NCBI GenBank assembly: GCA_003554665.1
Contig: PWGY01000196.1
Coordinates: 1 to 5,954 of the forward strand
Reading direction: 5' to 3'
DNA: 5,954 bases
DNA from: Bacteroidales bacterium
GTDB lineage: Bacteria; Bacteroidota; Bacteroidia; Bacteroidales; UBA7960
Of this stretch, positions 1-5,954 are shown one piece after another (positions within the stretch are counted from its first letter, which is position 1; each line of letters starts with the position of its first letter). Both the position numbers and the translations under genes were made by a program. The notes below the pieces were generated by a model that did no database searches, was not told the DNA's origin, and saw only the letters and a program-made list of their open reading frames with translations.

Positions 1-72
<72 letters not shown>

Positions 73-92
73 TTGTGATTCGTTTGCGGTTG

Positions 93-121
93 CAAATATA
101 CGGTTTTTTTAAAACACGCAA
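93..121 (-). promoter_or_regulatory. Bacteroidota-type promoter of tRNA-Gly
   Basis: On the minus strand, TATATTTG (93-100) matches the Bacteroidota -7 consensus TAnnTTTG perfectly. A TTG (119-121) lies 18 bases upstream and fits the -33 element. Transcription would start at about 85-88, some 14 bases before the tRNA 5' end at 72. This is a suitably short leader for a stable-RNA gene. The assignment rests on motif match, spacing and position. Confidence 0.75.
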
Positions 122-213
122 GTTTTTTTTGCCTTTTTTGTGGAAGGTGCCGGGGCAGAAGAAGCCTCTGAGGCGAAAGACCGGAGATCTTCATAAATGC
201 TGTTAAAAAAGCG

Positions 214-241
214 TTCGTTTTGTATAGATTCATTAAATTTG
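214..241 (+). promoter_or_regulatory. Probable promoter of the OmpH/Skp gene
   Basis: TAAATTTG at 234-241 is a perfect TAnnTTTG -7 box on the plus strand, 45 bases upstream of the ATG at 287. The -33 element is weak: TTCG at 214-217 has acceptable spacing (16 bases), whereas the better TTG at 220-222 is too close (11 bases). Transcription would start near 247-249 and give a leader of about 40 nt. The rest of the 73-286 region is T-rich and shows no other feature I can support. Confidence 0.6.
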
Positions 242-286
242 TGCGCTAAACCATCAACCCAATATTAACCTTAAGTGATTACTGTA

Positions 287-871
287 ATGAAAAAAATGAT
301 TAAAATCTTTTTCCTGTCGTTGTTTCTGCTCGGAACTTCTACCCTGACTGTTCAGGCGCAGGCAGCCACTTCGTCTGATGCCAAATTCGGTCATGTCAAC
401 ACCAATGAGTTGCTGCAGATGATGCCCGGAAGGCAGGAGGCCATGACGGAACTGCAGGAATATGCCCAGGATCTGGAAGAAACTTATATGTCCATGCAGA
501 ATGAGCTTCAGACCAAATACCAGGACTATATGGAAAATCAGGAGTCTCTTTCTCAGCTGGTAAGGCAATCCAGGGAGCGTGAACTGCAAAGTCTGCAGGA
601 AAGGATCATGGAATTTGAAGAGTCGGCCCAGCAGGACATTATGCAGAAAGAGGAAAGCCTCTTGCGTCCCATTATTGAAAAAGCCAGGGAAGCCATTGAG
701 ACTGTGGCCAATGAACATGGTTATACCTATATTTTTGACACCAGTGGCGGTTCGCTCGTATTCTGGGACAATGGTGATGACGTTATGCCGCTTGTGAAGG
801 ATAAGCTGGATCTTGACCCGGATGACATGGAACCGGTTGAAGACCTTGACCTGGACATCGGACCCCAGTAG
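287..871 (+). CDS. OmpH/Skp family periplasmic chaperone
   Basis: This 194-residue protein resembles the Skp/OmpH family, periplasmic chaperones that hold unfolded outer-membrane proteins on their way to the BAM complex. Residues 1-26 form a Sec signal peptide: a basic MKKMIK start, a hydrophobic core, and a likely cut after VQAQA. The mature protein begins with the FGHVNTNELL strand typical of Bacteroidota OmpH. A long charged helical region (about 48-125, rich in Q, E and R) would form the coiled-coil arms. The GYTYIFDTSGGSLVFW strand (145-160) then returns to the trimer core. The last ~25 residues are strikingly acidic (DLDPDD, VEDLDLD). ATG at 287 is preferred over the in-frame GTG at 275 because it starts the signal peptide cleanly and lies a normal distance from the promoter; no Shine-Dalgarno is seen. 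The gene stands alone, not beside bamA, and converges on the next gene. Family assignment is firm; the exact clients are unknown. Confidence 0.93.
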   Translation: MKKMIKIFFLSLFLLGTSTLTVQAQAATSSDAKFGHVNTNELLQMMPGRQEAMTELQEYAQDLEETYMSMQNELQTKYQDYMENQESLSQLVRQSRERELQSLQERIMEFEESAQQDIMQKEESLLRPIIEKAREAIETVANEHGYTYIFDTSGGSLVFWDNGDDVMPLVKDKLDLDPDDMEPVEDLDLDIGPQ

Positions 872-982
872 GTCTCAGTTATTGGTCGTGGTTTTCCGGT
901 AAAAGTCTCCGGTATAGGCCACCCTGCCTGGAAACTGTCCCGCGTTGGGTTTATCCCGGCAGAAACGTTTTCCAACTATGAG

Positions 983-1038
983 TGCTTGTGCAGCAATTTG
1001 CCATGGTCGTCATGGTAGTTGCTGCACAGGCATTTGTT
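983..1038 (+). terminator. Long hairpin with short U-tract, probable terminator of the OmpH/Skp gene
   Basis: Positions 983-1005 pair with 1011-1032 around the loop GTCGT (1006-1010). I count 22 base pairs including three G-T wobbles, with a single bulged T at 999. On the plus strand the stem is followed by TTTGTT (1033-1038), which overlaps the stop codon of the convergent carbonic-anhydrase-like gene. The three wobbles are G-U in plus-strand RNA but become A-C mismatches in minus-strand RNA. The hairpin therefore favours rightward transcripts, meaning termination for the chaperone gene 111 bases upstream. It may also stop leftward transcripts, since it begins 4 bases after the opposite gene's stop, but no T-tract follows on that side. 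The preceding 872-982 shows nothing else I can support. Confidence 0.55.
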
Positions 1039-1564
1039 ATGGGTTGTCTTCTTCCCGGTACCAGCCGCTGTATTTGACGTATTTCTCCGATATTCGTTCC
1101 AGCAGGTCGCTGGTAAGTTCCTGGCTGATATCTTTCACTTTTTTTGCCGGGATGCCTGCATAGACGCTTCCGGGTTCAACCACCGTGTTTTCGAGTACCA
1201 CAGCACCGGCGGCGATAATGGAATTGCTGCCAATCACGGCATTGTCCATTACCACTGCACTCATCCCGACGAGGACATTGTCTTCAATGGTGCAGCCATG
1301 AATTATTGCCCTGTGAGCAACCGATACTTTGTTCCCGATATTGGTGGGTGCTGTTTCATACGTGCAATGGACAATGGCTCCGTCCTGTACGTTTACATTG
1401 TTGCCGATGCGTATGTAATGAACATCGCCGCGGACAACAGCATTGAACCAGATACTGCAGTTGTTGCCGGTGACGACGTCTCCGATGATGGTGGCATTTT
1501 CTGCCAGGTAACAATTCTCTCCAAAACGGGGATGAAACCCCCTGATTGATTTTATCAGTGCCAT
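1037..1564 (-). CDS. Gamma-class carbonic anhydrase-like hexapeptide-repeat protein
   Basis: This is a 175-residue left-handed beta-helix protein of the gamma-carbonic anhydrase / YrdA-PaaY family. Hexapeptide repeats of the [LIV]-G-x-x form run from about residue 22 to 130 (ATIIGDV, SIWFNAV, IRIGNNV, TNIGNKV, CTIEDNV, AVIGSNS). A C-terminal helix beginning near AGIPAKKV (136-143) follows. Residues expected at the metal site are all present: R45 and D47 in RGDV, Q60 and D61 in VQDG, and zinc-ligand histidines H66, H84 and H89 (IVH, SVAH, IIHG). Such proteins form trimers with the metal between subunits and may interconvert CO2 and bicarbonate, though many members have no measurable carbonic anhydrase activity. 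I start at ATG 1564 (MALIKSIRGF), the usual family N-terminus, rather than at 1612, which would add 16 unconserved residues. It lies 98 bases downstream of odhB in the same direction. Confidence 0.92.
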   Translation of the reverse strand: MALIKSIRGFHPRFGENCYLAENATIIGDVVTGNNCSIWFNAVVRGDVHYIRIGNNVNVQDGAIVHCTYETAPTNIGNKVSVAHRAIIHGCTIEDNVLVGMSAVVMDNAVIGSNSIIAAGAVVLENTVVEPGSVYAGIPAKKVKDISQELTSDLLERISEKYVKYSGWYREEDNP

Positions 1565-1613
1565 AATTAATGAGTTGTTTTTTGCCGGTTGATACGTTTT
1601 TCGGTCGAACAAG

Positions 1614-1628
1614 CCGCTAAAACAGCGG
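1614..1628 (-). terminator. Small hairpin between odhB and the carbonic anhydrase-like gene
   Basis: CCGCT (1614-1618) pairs perfectly with AGCGG (1624-1628) around a 5-base loop, 34 bases after the odhB stop codon. On the minus strand it is followed by CTTGTT, not a clean T-run, so it would be at best a weak or partial terminator. It could lower expression of the downstream gene relative to odhB, or be incidental. I find no TAnnTTTG promoter in the 1565-1662 spacer. Confidence 0.25.
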
Positions 1629-1662
1629 AAATCTGGTTAAAAAACGCCCTTAAACGATATGG

Positions 1663-3045
1663 TTAAAGTCCGGTCAGTGCCGCTCCCGGATCTTTCCCGC
1701 CGGTAAGCAGCATGGTTGGATTCTCCAGCATTTCTTTGACCTTTACCAGAAAGCTGACCGATTCTTTTCCGTCGATGATGCGGTGGTCATAGGAAAGAGC
1801 CAGGTACATCATGGGGCGGATCTCAACCCTGCCTTCAATGGCTACAGGCCGTTCCATGATCTTGTGCATACCCAGGATAGCGCTTTGCGGAGGGTTCAGG
1901 ATGGGGGTGGACAGCATGGATCCGAATACCCCGCCATTGGTAATGGAAATGGTTCCGCCGCTGAGTTCCTCAATGCTTATTTTGTTGTTCCGGGCCCTTT
2001 CGGCCATATCGTTGATATATCCTTCAAGGTCGGCCAGGGTCATTTGTTCGGCATTGCGGATGACCGGCACCATCAATCCTTTGGGTGTGCTCACGGCAAT
2101 TCCCACATCGGCGTATTCCGGTACGATCATATGGTCGCCGTCGATCCTGGCATTGACAAGTGGGAAGTGCGGGATGCTTTCGGTCAGGGCTTTCACAAAA
2201 AATGACATGAACCCCAGTTTGAAACCGTATTTTTCCACAAAGGCTTGCTGATGTTTTTTGCGGAGCTTCATGATGGCTGTCATATCCACCTCGTTGAAGG
2301 TGGTCAGCATGGCGGTTTCATTTTTTACTGCGACCAGTCGTTCGGCCACTTTTTTCCGCAGTGTGGACATTTTTTGCCGGTCTTCACCGCGACCGCCACC
2401 CCATGAGGATGTTACAGCGTGCCGGGCGGGTTGGCCTTCCGGTGAATCCTCCCTGAGTTTTCCGGCGATGGCCATCAGTACATCCCTTTTGGTAATCCGT
2501 TTGCTTCCGGGATGCAGGGCTTCAGGATCAGCGGGAATACCTTCCTCATCGAGCAACCTTTTGGCCTGTGGACTGAATGTGATCCGTGAGTTACTGCTCT
2601 CTTTGTCCTTCCCGGACCGGGTTTCGGAATGCCCTTTTTCCTGATCAACGGGCTTGCTATCCTTGCTGTCGGCCGTCTTGCTTTTACTTTCGCTTTTACG
2701 GTCAGGCTGGCTTTCGGCCGCCTTTTCCTCACTTTTCCCGGCCGCTTCTTCCCCTGCTGCATCTTCTTTTGAGGACTCCTTGTCCTTTGCCTTCTCAGCG
2801 GGAGCTTCGGCGTCTGTATCGATTTTGGCGATCACCTGACCCGGTTCGGTGGTTGTGCCTTCTTCCATCACAATGCTGATCCGTCCGGCCGCTTCCGCGT
2901 TGATTGTCAGGGTGGCCTTATCGGAGTCGATCTCGGCGATCTCCTGGTCCTTTTCCACATAATCACCATCGGCTACCAGCCATTTGGCCAATTCTACCTC
3001 GGTGATCGATTCGCCTGCTTCCGGTACTTTAATTTCTAATGCCAT
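1663..3045 (-). CDS. sucB: 2-oxoglutarate dehydrogenase E2 (dihydrolipoyllysine succinyltransferase)
   Basis: This 460-residue E2 core enzyme transfers the succinyl group from its lipoyl arm to CoA, giving succinyl-CoA in the TCA cycle. The lipoyl domain is residues 1-77, with lipoyl-lysine K43 in the DSDKAT turn. A long linker (about 78-153) rich in K, E, S and D follows. The E1/E3-binding peripheral domain is at about 155-193 ([14 protein letters not shown] ... [11 protein letters not shown]). The catalytic acyltransferase domain runs from about 225 to 447 and carries the hallmark SYDHRIIDG, with catalytic H421 and D425, plus ITNGGVFGS and the [10 protein letters not shown] segment. Succinyl rather than acetyl specificity is inferred from the upstream E1 gene and overall likeness to SucB. 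The family is usually about 400-420 residues; the excess is in the linker. The start at 3045 gives the lipoyl domain its normal N-terminus ([14 protein letters not shown]). It follows odhA by 135 bases. Confidence 0.96.
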   Translation of the reverse strand: MALEIKVPEAGESITEVELAKWLVADGDYVEKDQEIAEIDSDKATLTINAEAAGRISIVMEEGTTTEPGQVIAKIDTDAEAPAEKAKDKESSKEDAAGEEAAGKSEEKAAESQPDRKSESKSKTADSKDSKPVDQEKGHSETRSGKDKESSNSRITFSPQAKRLLDEEGIPADPEALHPGSKRITKRDVLMAIAGKLREDSPEGQPARHAVTSSWGGGRGEDRQKMSTLRKKVAERLVAVKNETAMLTTFNEVDMTAIMKLRKKHQQAFVEKYGFKLGFMSFFVKALTESIPHFPLVNARIDGDHMIVPEYADVGIAVSTPKGLMVPVIRNAEQMTLADLEGYINDMAERARNNKISIEELSGGTISITNGGVFGSMLSTPILNPPQSAILGMHKIMERPVAIEGRVEIRPMMYLALSYDHRIIDGKESVSFLVKVKEMLENPTMLLTGGKDPGAALTGL

Positions 3046-3097
3046 GAGATTATTATGTTTTTATTCGGATGATGGGTTTCCATGTTGTGTTTCCTGT

Positions 3098-3137
3098 TTC
3101 CGGATAGCTGCGCTTGCCGCGGGAGGTGCTTCCGGAA
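3098..3137 (-). other. Inverted repeat in the odhA-odhB spacer
   Basis: TTCCGGA (3098-3104) is exactly complementary to TCCGGAA (3131-3137), with 26 bases between. An inner AGC/GCT pair and a CGC/GCG pair could extend the fold. It begins 44 bases after the odhA stop and lies 52 bases before the odhB start. No T-tract follows on the minus strand, so it is unlikely to be a strong terminator. It could stabilise or process the mRNA between the two genes. The 7-bp arms are short enough that chance is possible. Confidence 0.3.
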
Positions 3138-3180
3138 TGTCTTTAAACTTTGCATCAGCCCGGAAAACGTTTGAGCTTCT

Positions 3181-5954
3181 TTATGCAAACTCTTCCAGAT
3201 GACTGATGCATAGCTGCTTACACTCCCTGCAAACATTGTCGCAATCACACTCTTCAAAAGCTTTTTCAATGATTTTATCCTGCTGCATCTGGTGGAACTT
3301 GCTGGATCCGCTGGCCGGGCTGGCACTGGGAGGGCGTGCGATCACACTCAGGTTATACCCCTGGAGGTTCAGTTTCATGAAAGGCCATGCGCCCATATTT
3401 TGTGGCTCCTCCTGTGCCCACATCCACCTTGCTGACTGGTTGTATTTTGCCCGGATGGCCTCCAGCTCCTTAACCGGGATGGGATAGAGCTGTTCCATCC
3501 TGACAATTGCTGTTTCGCGGTAATCTCCTTCCTGCTGCCGCTTTTTCAGCTCGTAATAGATTTTTCCGCTGCAAAGGATGACCCTTTTAACTTTCGAGGG
3601 GTCGGCTCCGGGATCGTCGAGCACAGGCCGGAATTTGCCTTCGCTGAGTTCTTCAAGTGGTGAGATGCATTCGGGGTGCCGCAAAAGACTCTTTGGTGTG
3701 AATACCACCAGTGGTTTGCGGAAGTTGCGCTTCATCTGTCGCCGAAGCAGGTGAAAAAAGCTGGCAGGCGTGGTGCAATTGGCTGCCTGTATATTGTTTT
3801 CAGCACACAGGTTCAGAAACCTTTCGATCCGTGCACTGGAGTGTTCCGGACCCTGCCCCTCATAGCCATGCGGAAGGTAAAGTATGATCCCGTTTTGCAC
3901 TTTCCATTTCTCTTCGGCGCTGGCAATAAACTGATCAATGATGATCTGCGCTCCGTTGTTGAAGTCTCCGAACTGTGCTTCCCAGATCACCATTTTGTTG
4001 GGGCTTGCCATGGCGTAACCATATTCAAAACCCAAAACCCCGTACTCCGACAATAATGAATTGTAGATGGAAAACGGAGCCTGGCTGTTATTCAGGTTAC
4101 TCAATGGAACATATTCTTCTTCTGAGTCCTCGATCTTGAGTACGGCATGGCGGTGGCTGAAGGTACCCCGCTCCACATCCTGGCCGGAAATTCTTACAGC
4201 GAATCCCTCATTGAGCAGGGATGCATAGGCCAGTGTTTCAGCCATGGCCCAGTCGGCCTTGCCTGCATCAAGTAGCATTTTGCGCCGCTCTTTCATCATG
4301 CGTACGGTTTTTCGGAAAAAGTCTTTGCCTTCCGGCAGATGGGTGACTTTCCGGGCCAGGTCTTCCAAAATGCTGTGTTTAACGGTGGTGTCGGTCTCCT
4401 TCAGCACGTCGCCGGGGCTGCCCCTGTGCATATCCTTCCAGGTGTTGGCCAAAAAGGGGTCAATGTCTCCTTTTTCGATCTTGCGTGCCTTTTCAAGTTC
4501 CCTGTCCAGCAGATCATTGAATTCAGCACGGATCTGTTCAATGGTCTTTTTTTCGATGGCTCCCTCTTTCAGTAGCTTTTCGATATAAATGCTTGCCGGA
4601 TCAGGATGTTTTTCAATGATTTTGTATAGCAATGGCTGGGTGAATCGGGGCTCGTCCCCTTCGTTGTGCCCGTATTTCCTGTAGGAAAGCAGGTCGATGA
4701 ACACATCCCGCTGAAAGCGCTGCCTGAATTCCATGGCCAGTTCGACCGTATAAACCACGGCTTCCACATCATCACCGTTTACATGAAAAATGGGCGACTG
4801 AACCGTTTTGGCCACATCGGTGCAGTAGGTGCTGGAACGCCCGTCGAGGTAATTGGTGGTGAATCCCAGCTGGTTGTTGATCACCATGTGGATGGTGCCC
4901 CCGGTTTTATAGCCGGGAAGCTGCGACATCTGCAAAACTTCGTACACCACGCCCTGTCCGGCAATGGATGCATCCCCGTGGATGATGATGGGGGCTACCT
5001 TGCTGAAATCCCTGTCGTGTTTCTGCATGATCTTGGCCCTGGCGATCCCTTCAGCCACAGGGTCAACAGCTTCAAGGTGGCTTGGATTGGGGGCGATACT
5101 GAGATTGATCCGCTTGCCGTTCCGGGTTTGGGTCTCAAGCGTACAGCCAAGGTGGTATTTGACGTCTCCGAGTAGTGTTTCTTCTGCATAGGCCTTGCCC
5201 TCAAATTCACTGAAAATCTTATGATAGGGCTTTTTCAGGATGTTTCCCAAAACATTGAGCCTGCCGCGGTGCGCCATGCCAATCACGTATTCATTGATGC
5301 CCAGATCGGCGCCACGTTCAATGACGGCATCCAATGCCGGAATAAGGGATTCACCACCTTCAAGGGAAAACCTTTTTTGGCCGGGAAAGCGCTTGCGGAT
5401 AAAATGCTCCAGCCCGACAGCCTCAATGAGCCGTGTAAGAACCTGTTTCTTTTTCTCTTTGTCAAAATCGGGGGTGTTGCGCCGGCTTTCCATCTTTTCT
5501 TTGAGCCACCCGACGATCTCCGGATTGCGGATGTACATGAATTCCGCCCCGATACCACGACAGTAAGTTTGTTGCAGGTGCCCGATGATCTCCTCAAGGG
5601 TGGTTTTGCCAATTCCCAGTTCTGTGCCAGCCTGAAAGGTGGCTTTCAACTCACGGTCAGACAGCCCGAAATTTTCATGATCAAGCCTGGGGTAATACCT
5701 GCGGCGGGTGCGAACCGGGTTGGTTTCGGTGAAAAGGTGGCCCCGCTCTCTGTAACCGTTGATCAGGTTGATCACATTGAATTCATTTTCGACCGCCTGA
5801 TCGTCTTTGGCCGGTTGAGTTTCCTGATCAGGATAACGGGTCCGGGCAAATTCGTACCCGTCAAAAAAACGGCGCCAGTCCGGTCCTACCTGCTGAGGAT
5901 CCTCAAGATACTGCCGGTACATGTCGTCCAGTTGTGCTCCGTCCATGTTGCCTA
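3181..5954 (-). CDS. sucA: 2-oxoglutarate dehydrogenase E1, 5'-partial
   Basis: This thiamine-diphosphate enzyme decarboxylates 2-oxoglutarate and succinylates the lipoyl group of E2. From the first methionine in the window (5944-5946) it has 921 residues; numbering here uses that Met. The N-terminal E2-binding segment is seen as LDDMYRQYLEDPQQVGPDWRRFF. The substrate-site motif GMAHRGRLNV is at 223-232. The ThDP/Mg motif runs from GDASIAGQG (324-332) to NNQLGF (357-362). GHNEGDEP (426-433), SHRHAV (597-602) and EAQFGDF (656-662) are all E1o hallmarks. The frame stays open past 5946: codons for Gly-Asn precede the Met and match the conserved segment just before this Met in relatives. The true start therefore probably lies a few codons outside the window. 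The C-terminus is odd: after the usual end near residue 898 comes a tail with five cysteines (900, 902, 906, 909, 913). It is the first gene of the odhA-odhB-carbonic anhydrase-like series; its promoter is not visible. Confidence 0.97.
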   Translation of the reverse strand, partial: GNMDGAQLDDMYRQYLEDPQQVGPDWRRFFDGYEFARTRYPDQETQPAKDDQAVENEFNVINLINGYRERGHLFTETNPVRTRRRYYPRLDHENFGLSDRELKATFQAGTELGIGKTTLEEIIGHLQQTYCRGIGAEFMYIRNPEIVGWLKEKMESRRNTPDFDKEKKKQVLTRLIEAVGLEHFIRKRFPGQKRFSLEGGESLIPALDAVIERGADLGINEYVIGMAHRGRLNVLGNILKKPYHKIFSEFEGKAYAEETLLGDVKYHLGCTLETQTRNGKRINLSIAPNPSHLEAVDPVAEGIARAKIMQKHDRDFSKVAPIIIHGDASIAGQGVVYEVLQMSQLPGYKTGGTIHMVINNQLGFTTNYLDGRSSTYCTDVAKTVQSPIFHVNGDDVEAVVYTVELAMEFRQRFQRDVFIDLLSYRKYGHNEGDEPRFTQPLLYKIIEKHPDPASIYIEKLLKEGAIEKKTIEQIRAEFNDLLDRELEKARKIEKGDIDPFLANTWKDMHRGSPGDVLKETDTTVKHSILEDLARKVTHLPEGKDFFRKTVRMMKERRKMLLDAGKADWAMAETLAYASLLNEGFAVRISGQDVERGTFSHRHAVLKIEDSEEEYVPLSNLNNSQAPFSIYNSLLSEYGVLGFEYGYAMASPNKMVIWEAQFGDFNNGAQIIIDQFIASAEEKWKVQNGIILYLPHGYEGQGPEHSSARIERFLNLCAENNIQAANCTTPASFFHLLRRQMKRNFRKPLVVFTPKSLLRHPECISPLEELSEGKFRPVLDDPGADPSKVKRVILCSGKIYYELKKRQQEGDYRETAIVRMEQLYPIPVKELEAIRAKYNQSARWMWAQEEPQNMGAWPFMKLNLQGYNLSVIARPPSASPASGSSKFHQMQQDKIIEKAFEECDCDNVCRECKQLCISHLEEFA

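Noticed and set aside
165..177. Possible small hairpin (GCCT/AGGC) upstream of the chaperone gene
   Set aside because: It has only about 4 bp of stem and no T-run, and no upstream gene on that strand needs a terminator.
254..718. 154-residue open frame on the minus strand
   Set aside because: It is antisense to the OmpH/Skp gene, whose signal peptide and family motifs are clear. The antisense translation has no recognisable domain.
889..923. GTGG...CCAC pairing with repeated CCGG just after the chaperone stop
   Set aside because: Only 4-bp arms with a poor inner stem and no T-run. The hairpin at 983-1032 is far stronger.
1019..1549. 176-residue open frame on the plus strand
   Set aside because: It is the complement of the carbonic anhydrase-like gene. 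The minus-strand product has full hexapeptide repeats and metal ligands, and this one has none.
1635..1667. Repeated GGTTAAA in the odhB-carbonic anhydrase spacer
   Set aside because: Two 7-base AT-rich copies are expected by chance. They show no operator-like symmetry.
3036..3326. 96-residue minus-strand frame spanning the odhA-odhB spacer
   Set aside because: It overlaps the ends of both odhA and odhB in another frame and shows no signal peptide or domain. A hidden small gene is not supported.
4666..5175. 169-residue plus-strand frame inside odhA
   Set aside because: It is a shadow of the conserved thiamine-diphosphate domain coding on the minus strand.

Overview
This 5,954-base window looks like ordinary chromosomal DNA from a member of the Bacteroidota. 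Three things point there. There are perfect TAnnTTTG promoter elements (the Bacteroidota -7 box) upstream of the tRNA and of the first protein gene. No start codon has an obvious Shine-Dalgarno sequence. The protein sequences resemble Bacteroidota OmpH/Skp, gamma-carbonic anhydrase and 2-oxoglutarate dehydrogenase proteins as I remember them. Base composition is close to balanced, so I cannot name the order or genus.

Layout. Positions 1-72 hold a tRNA-Gly(GCC) gene on the minus strand, running off the left edge. Positions 73-286 are a divergent promoter region serving the tRNA leftward and an OmpH/Skp-like periplasmic chaperone gene (287-871) rightward. A convergent intergenic stretch (872-1036) ends in a very strong hairpin, probably the terminator of the chaperone gene. 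The rest is one minus-strand series read from right to left: 2-oxoglutarate dehydrogenase E1 (odhA/sucA, 5' end cut by the window edge), then its E2 dihydrolipoyl succinyltransferase (odhB/sucB), then a gamma-class carbonic anhydrase-like hexapeptide protein. The spacers are 135 and 98 bases, and neither holds a recognisable TAnnTTTG promoter, so the three are probably co-transcribed from a promoter outside the window.

Function. E1 and E2 form the first two parts of the 2-oxoglutarate dehydrogenase complex of the TCA cycle. E3 (lipoamide dehydrogenase) is not in the window and must be encoded elsewhere. E1 releases CO2, so a downstream carbonic-anhydrase-like gene is a suggestive but unproven partner. 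The chaperone gene belongs to outer-membrane biogenesis and is unrelated to the others.

I see no mobile element, CRISPR array, phage gene or broken gene, and nothing that amounts to a new system. The points most worth a second look are a cysteine-rich C-terminal tail on E1, the long hairpin between the convergent genes, an unusually long and highly charged linker in E2, and the E1-E2-carbonic anhydrase gene order.
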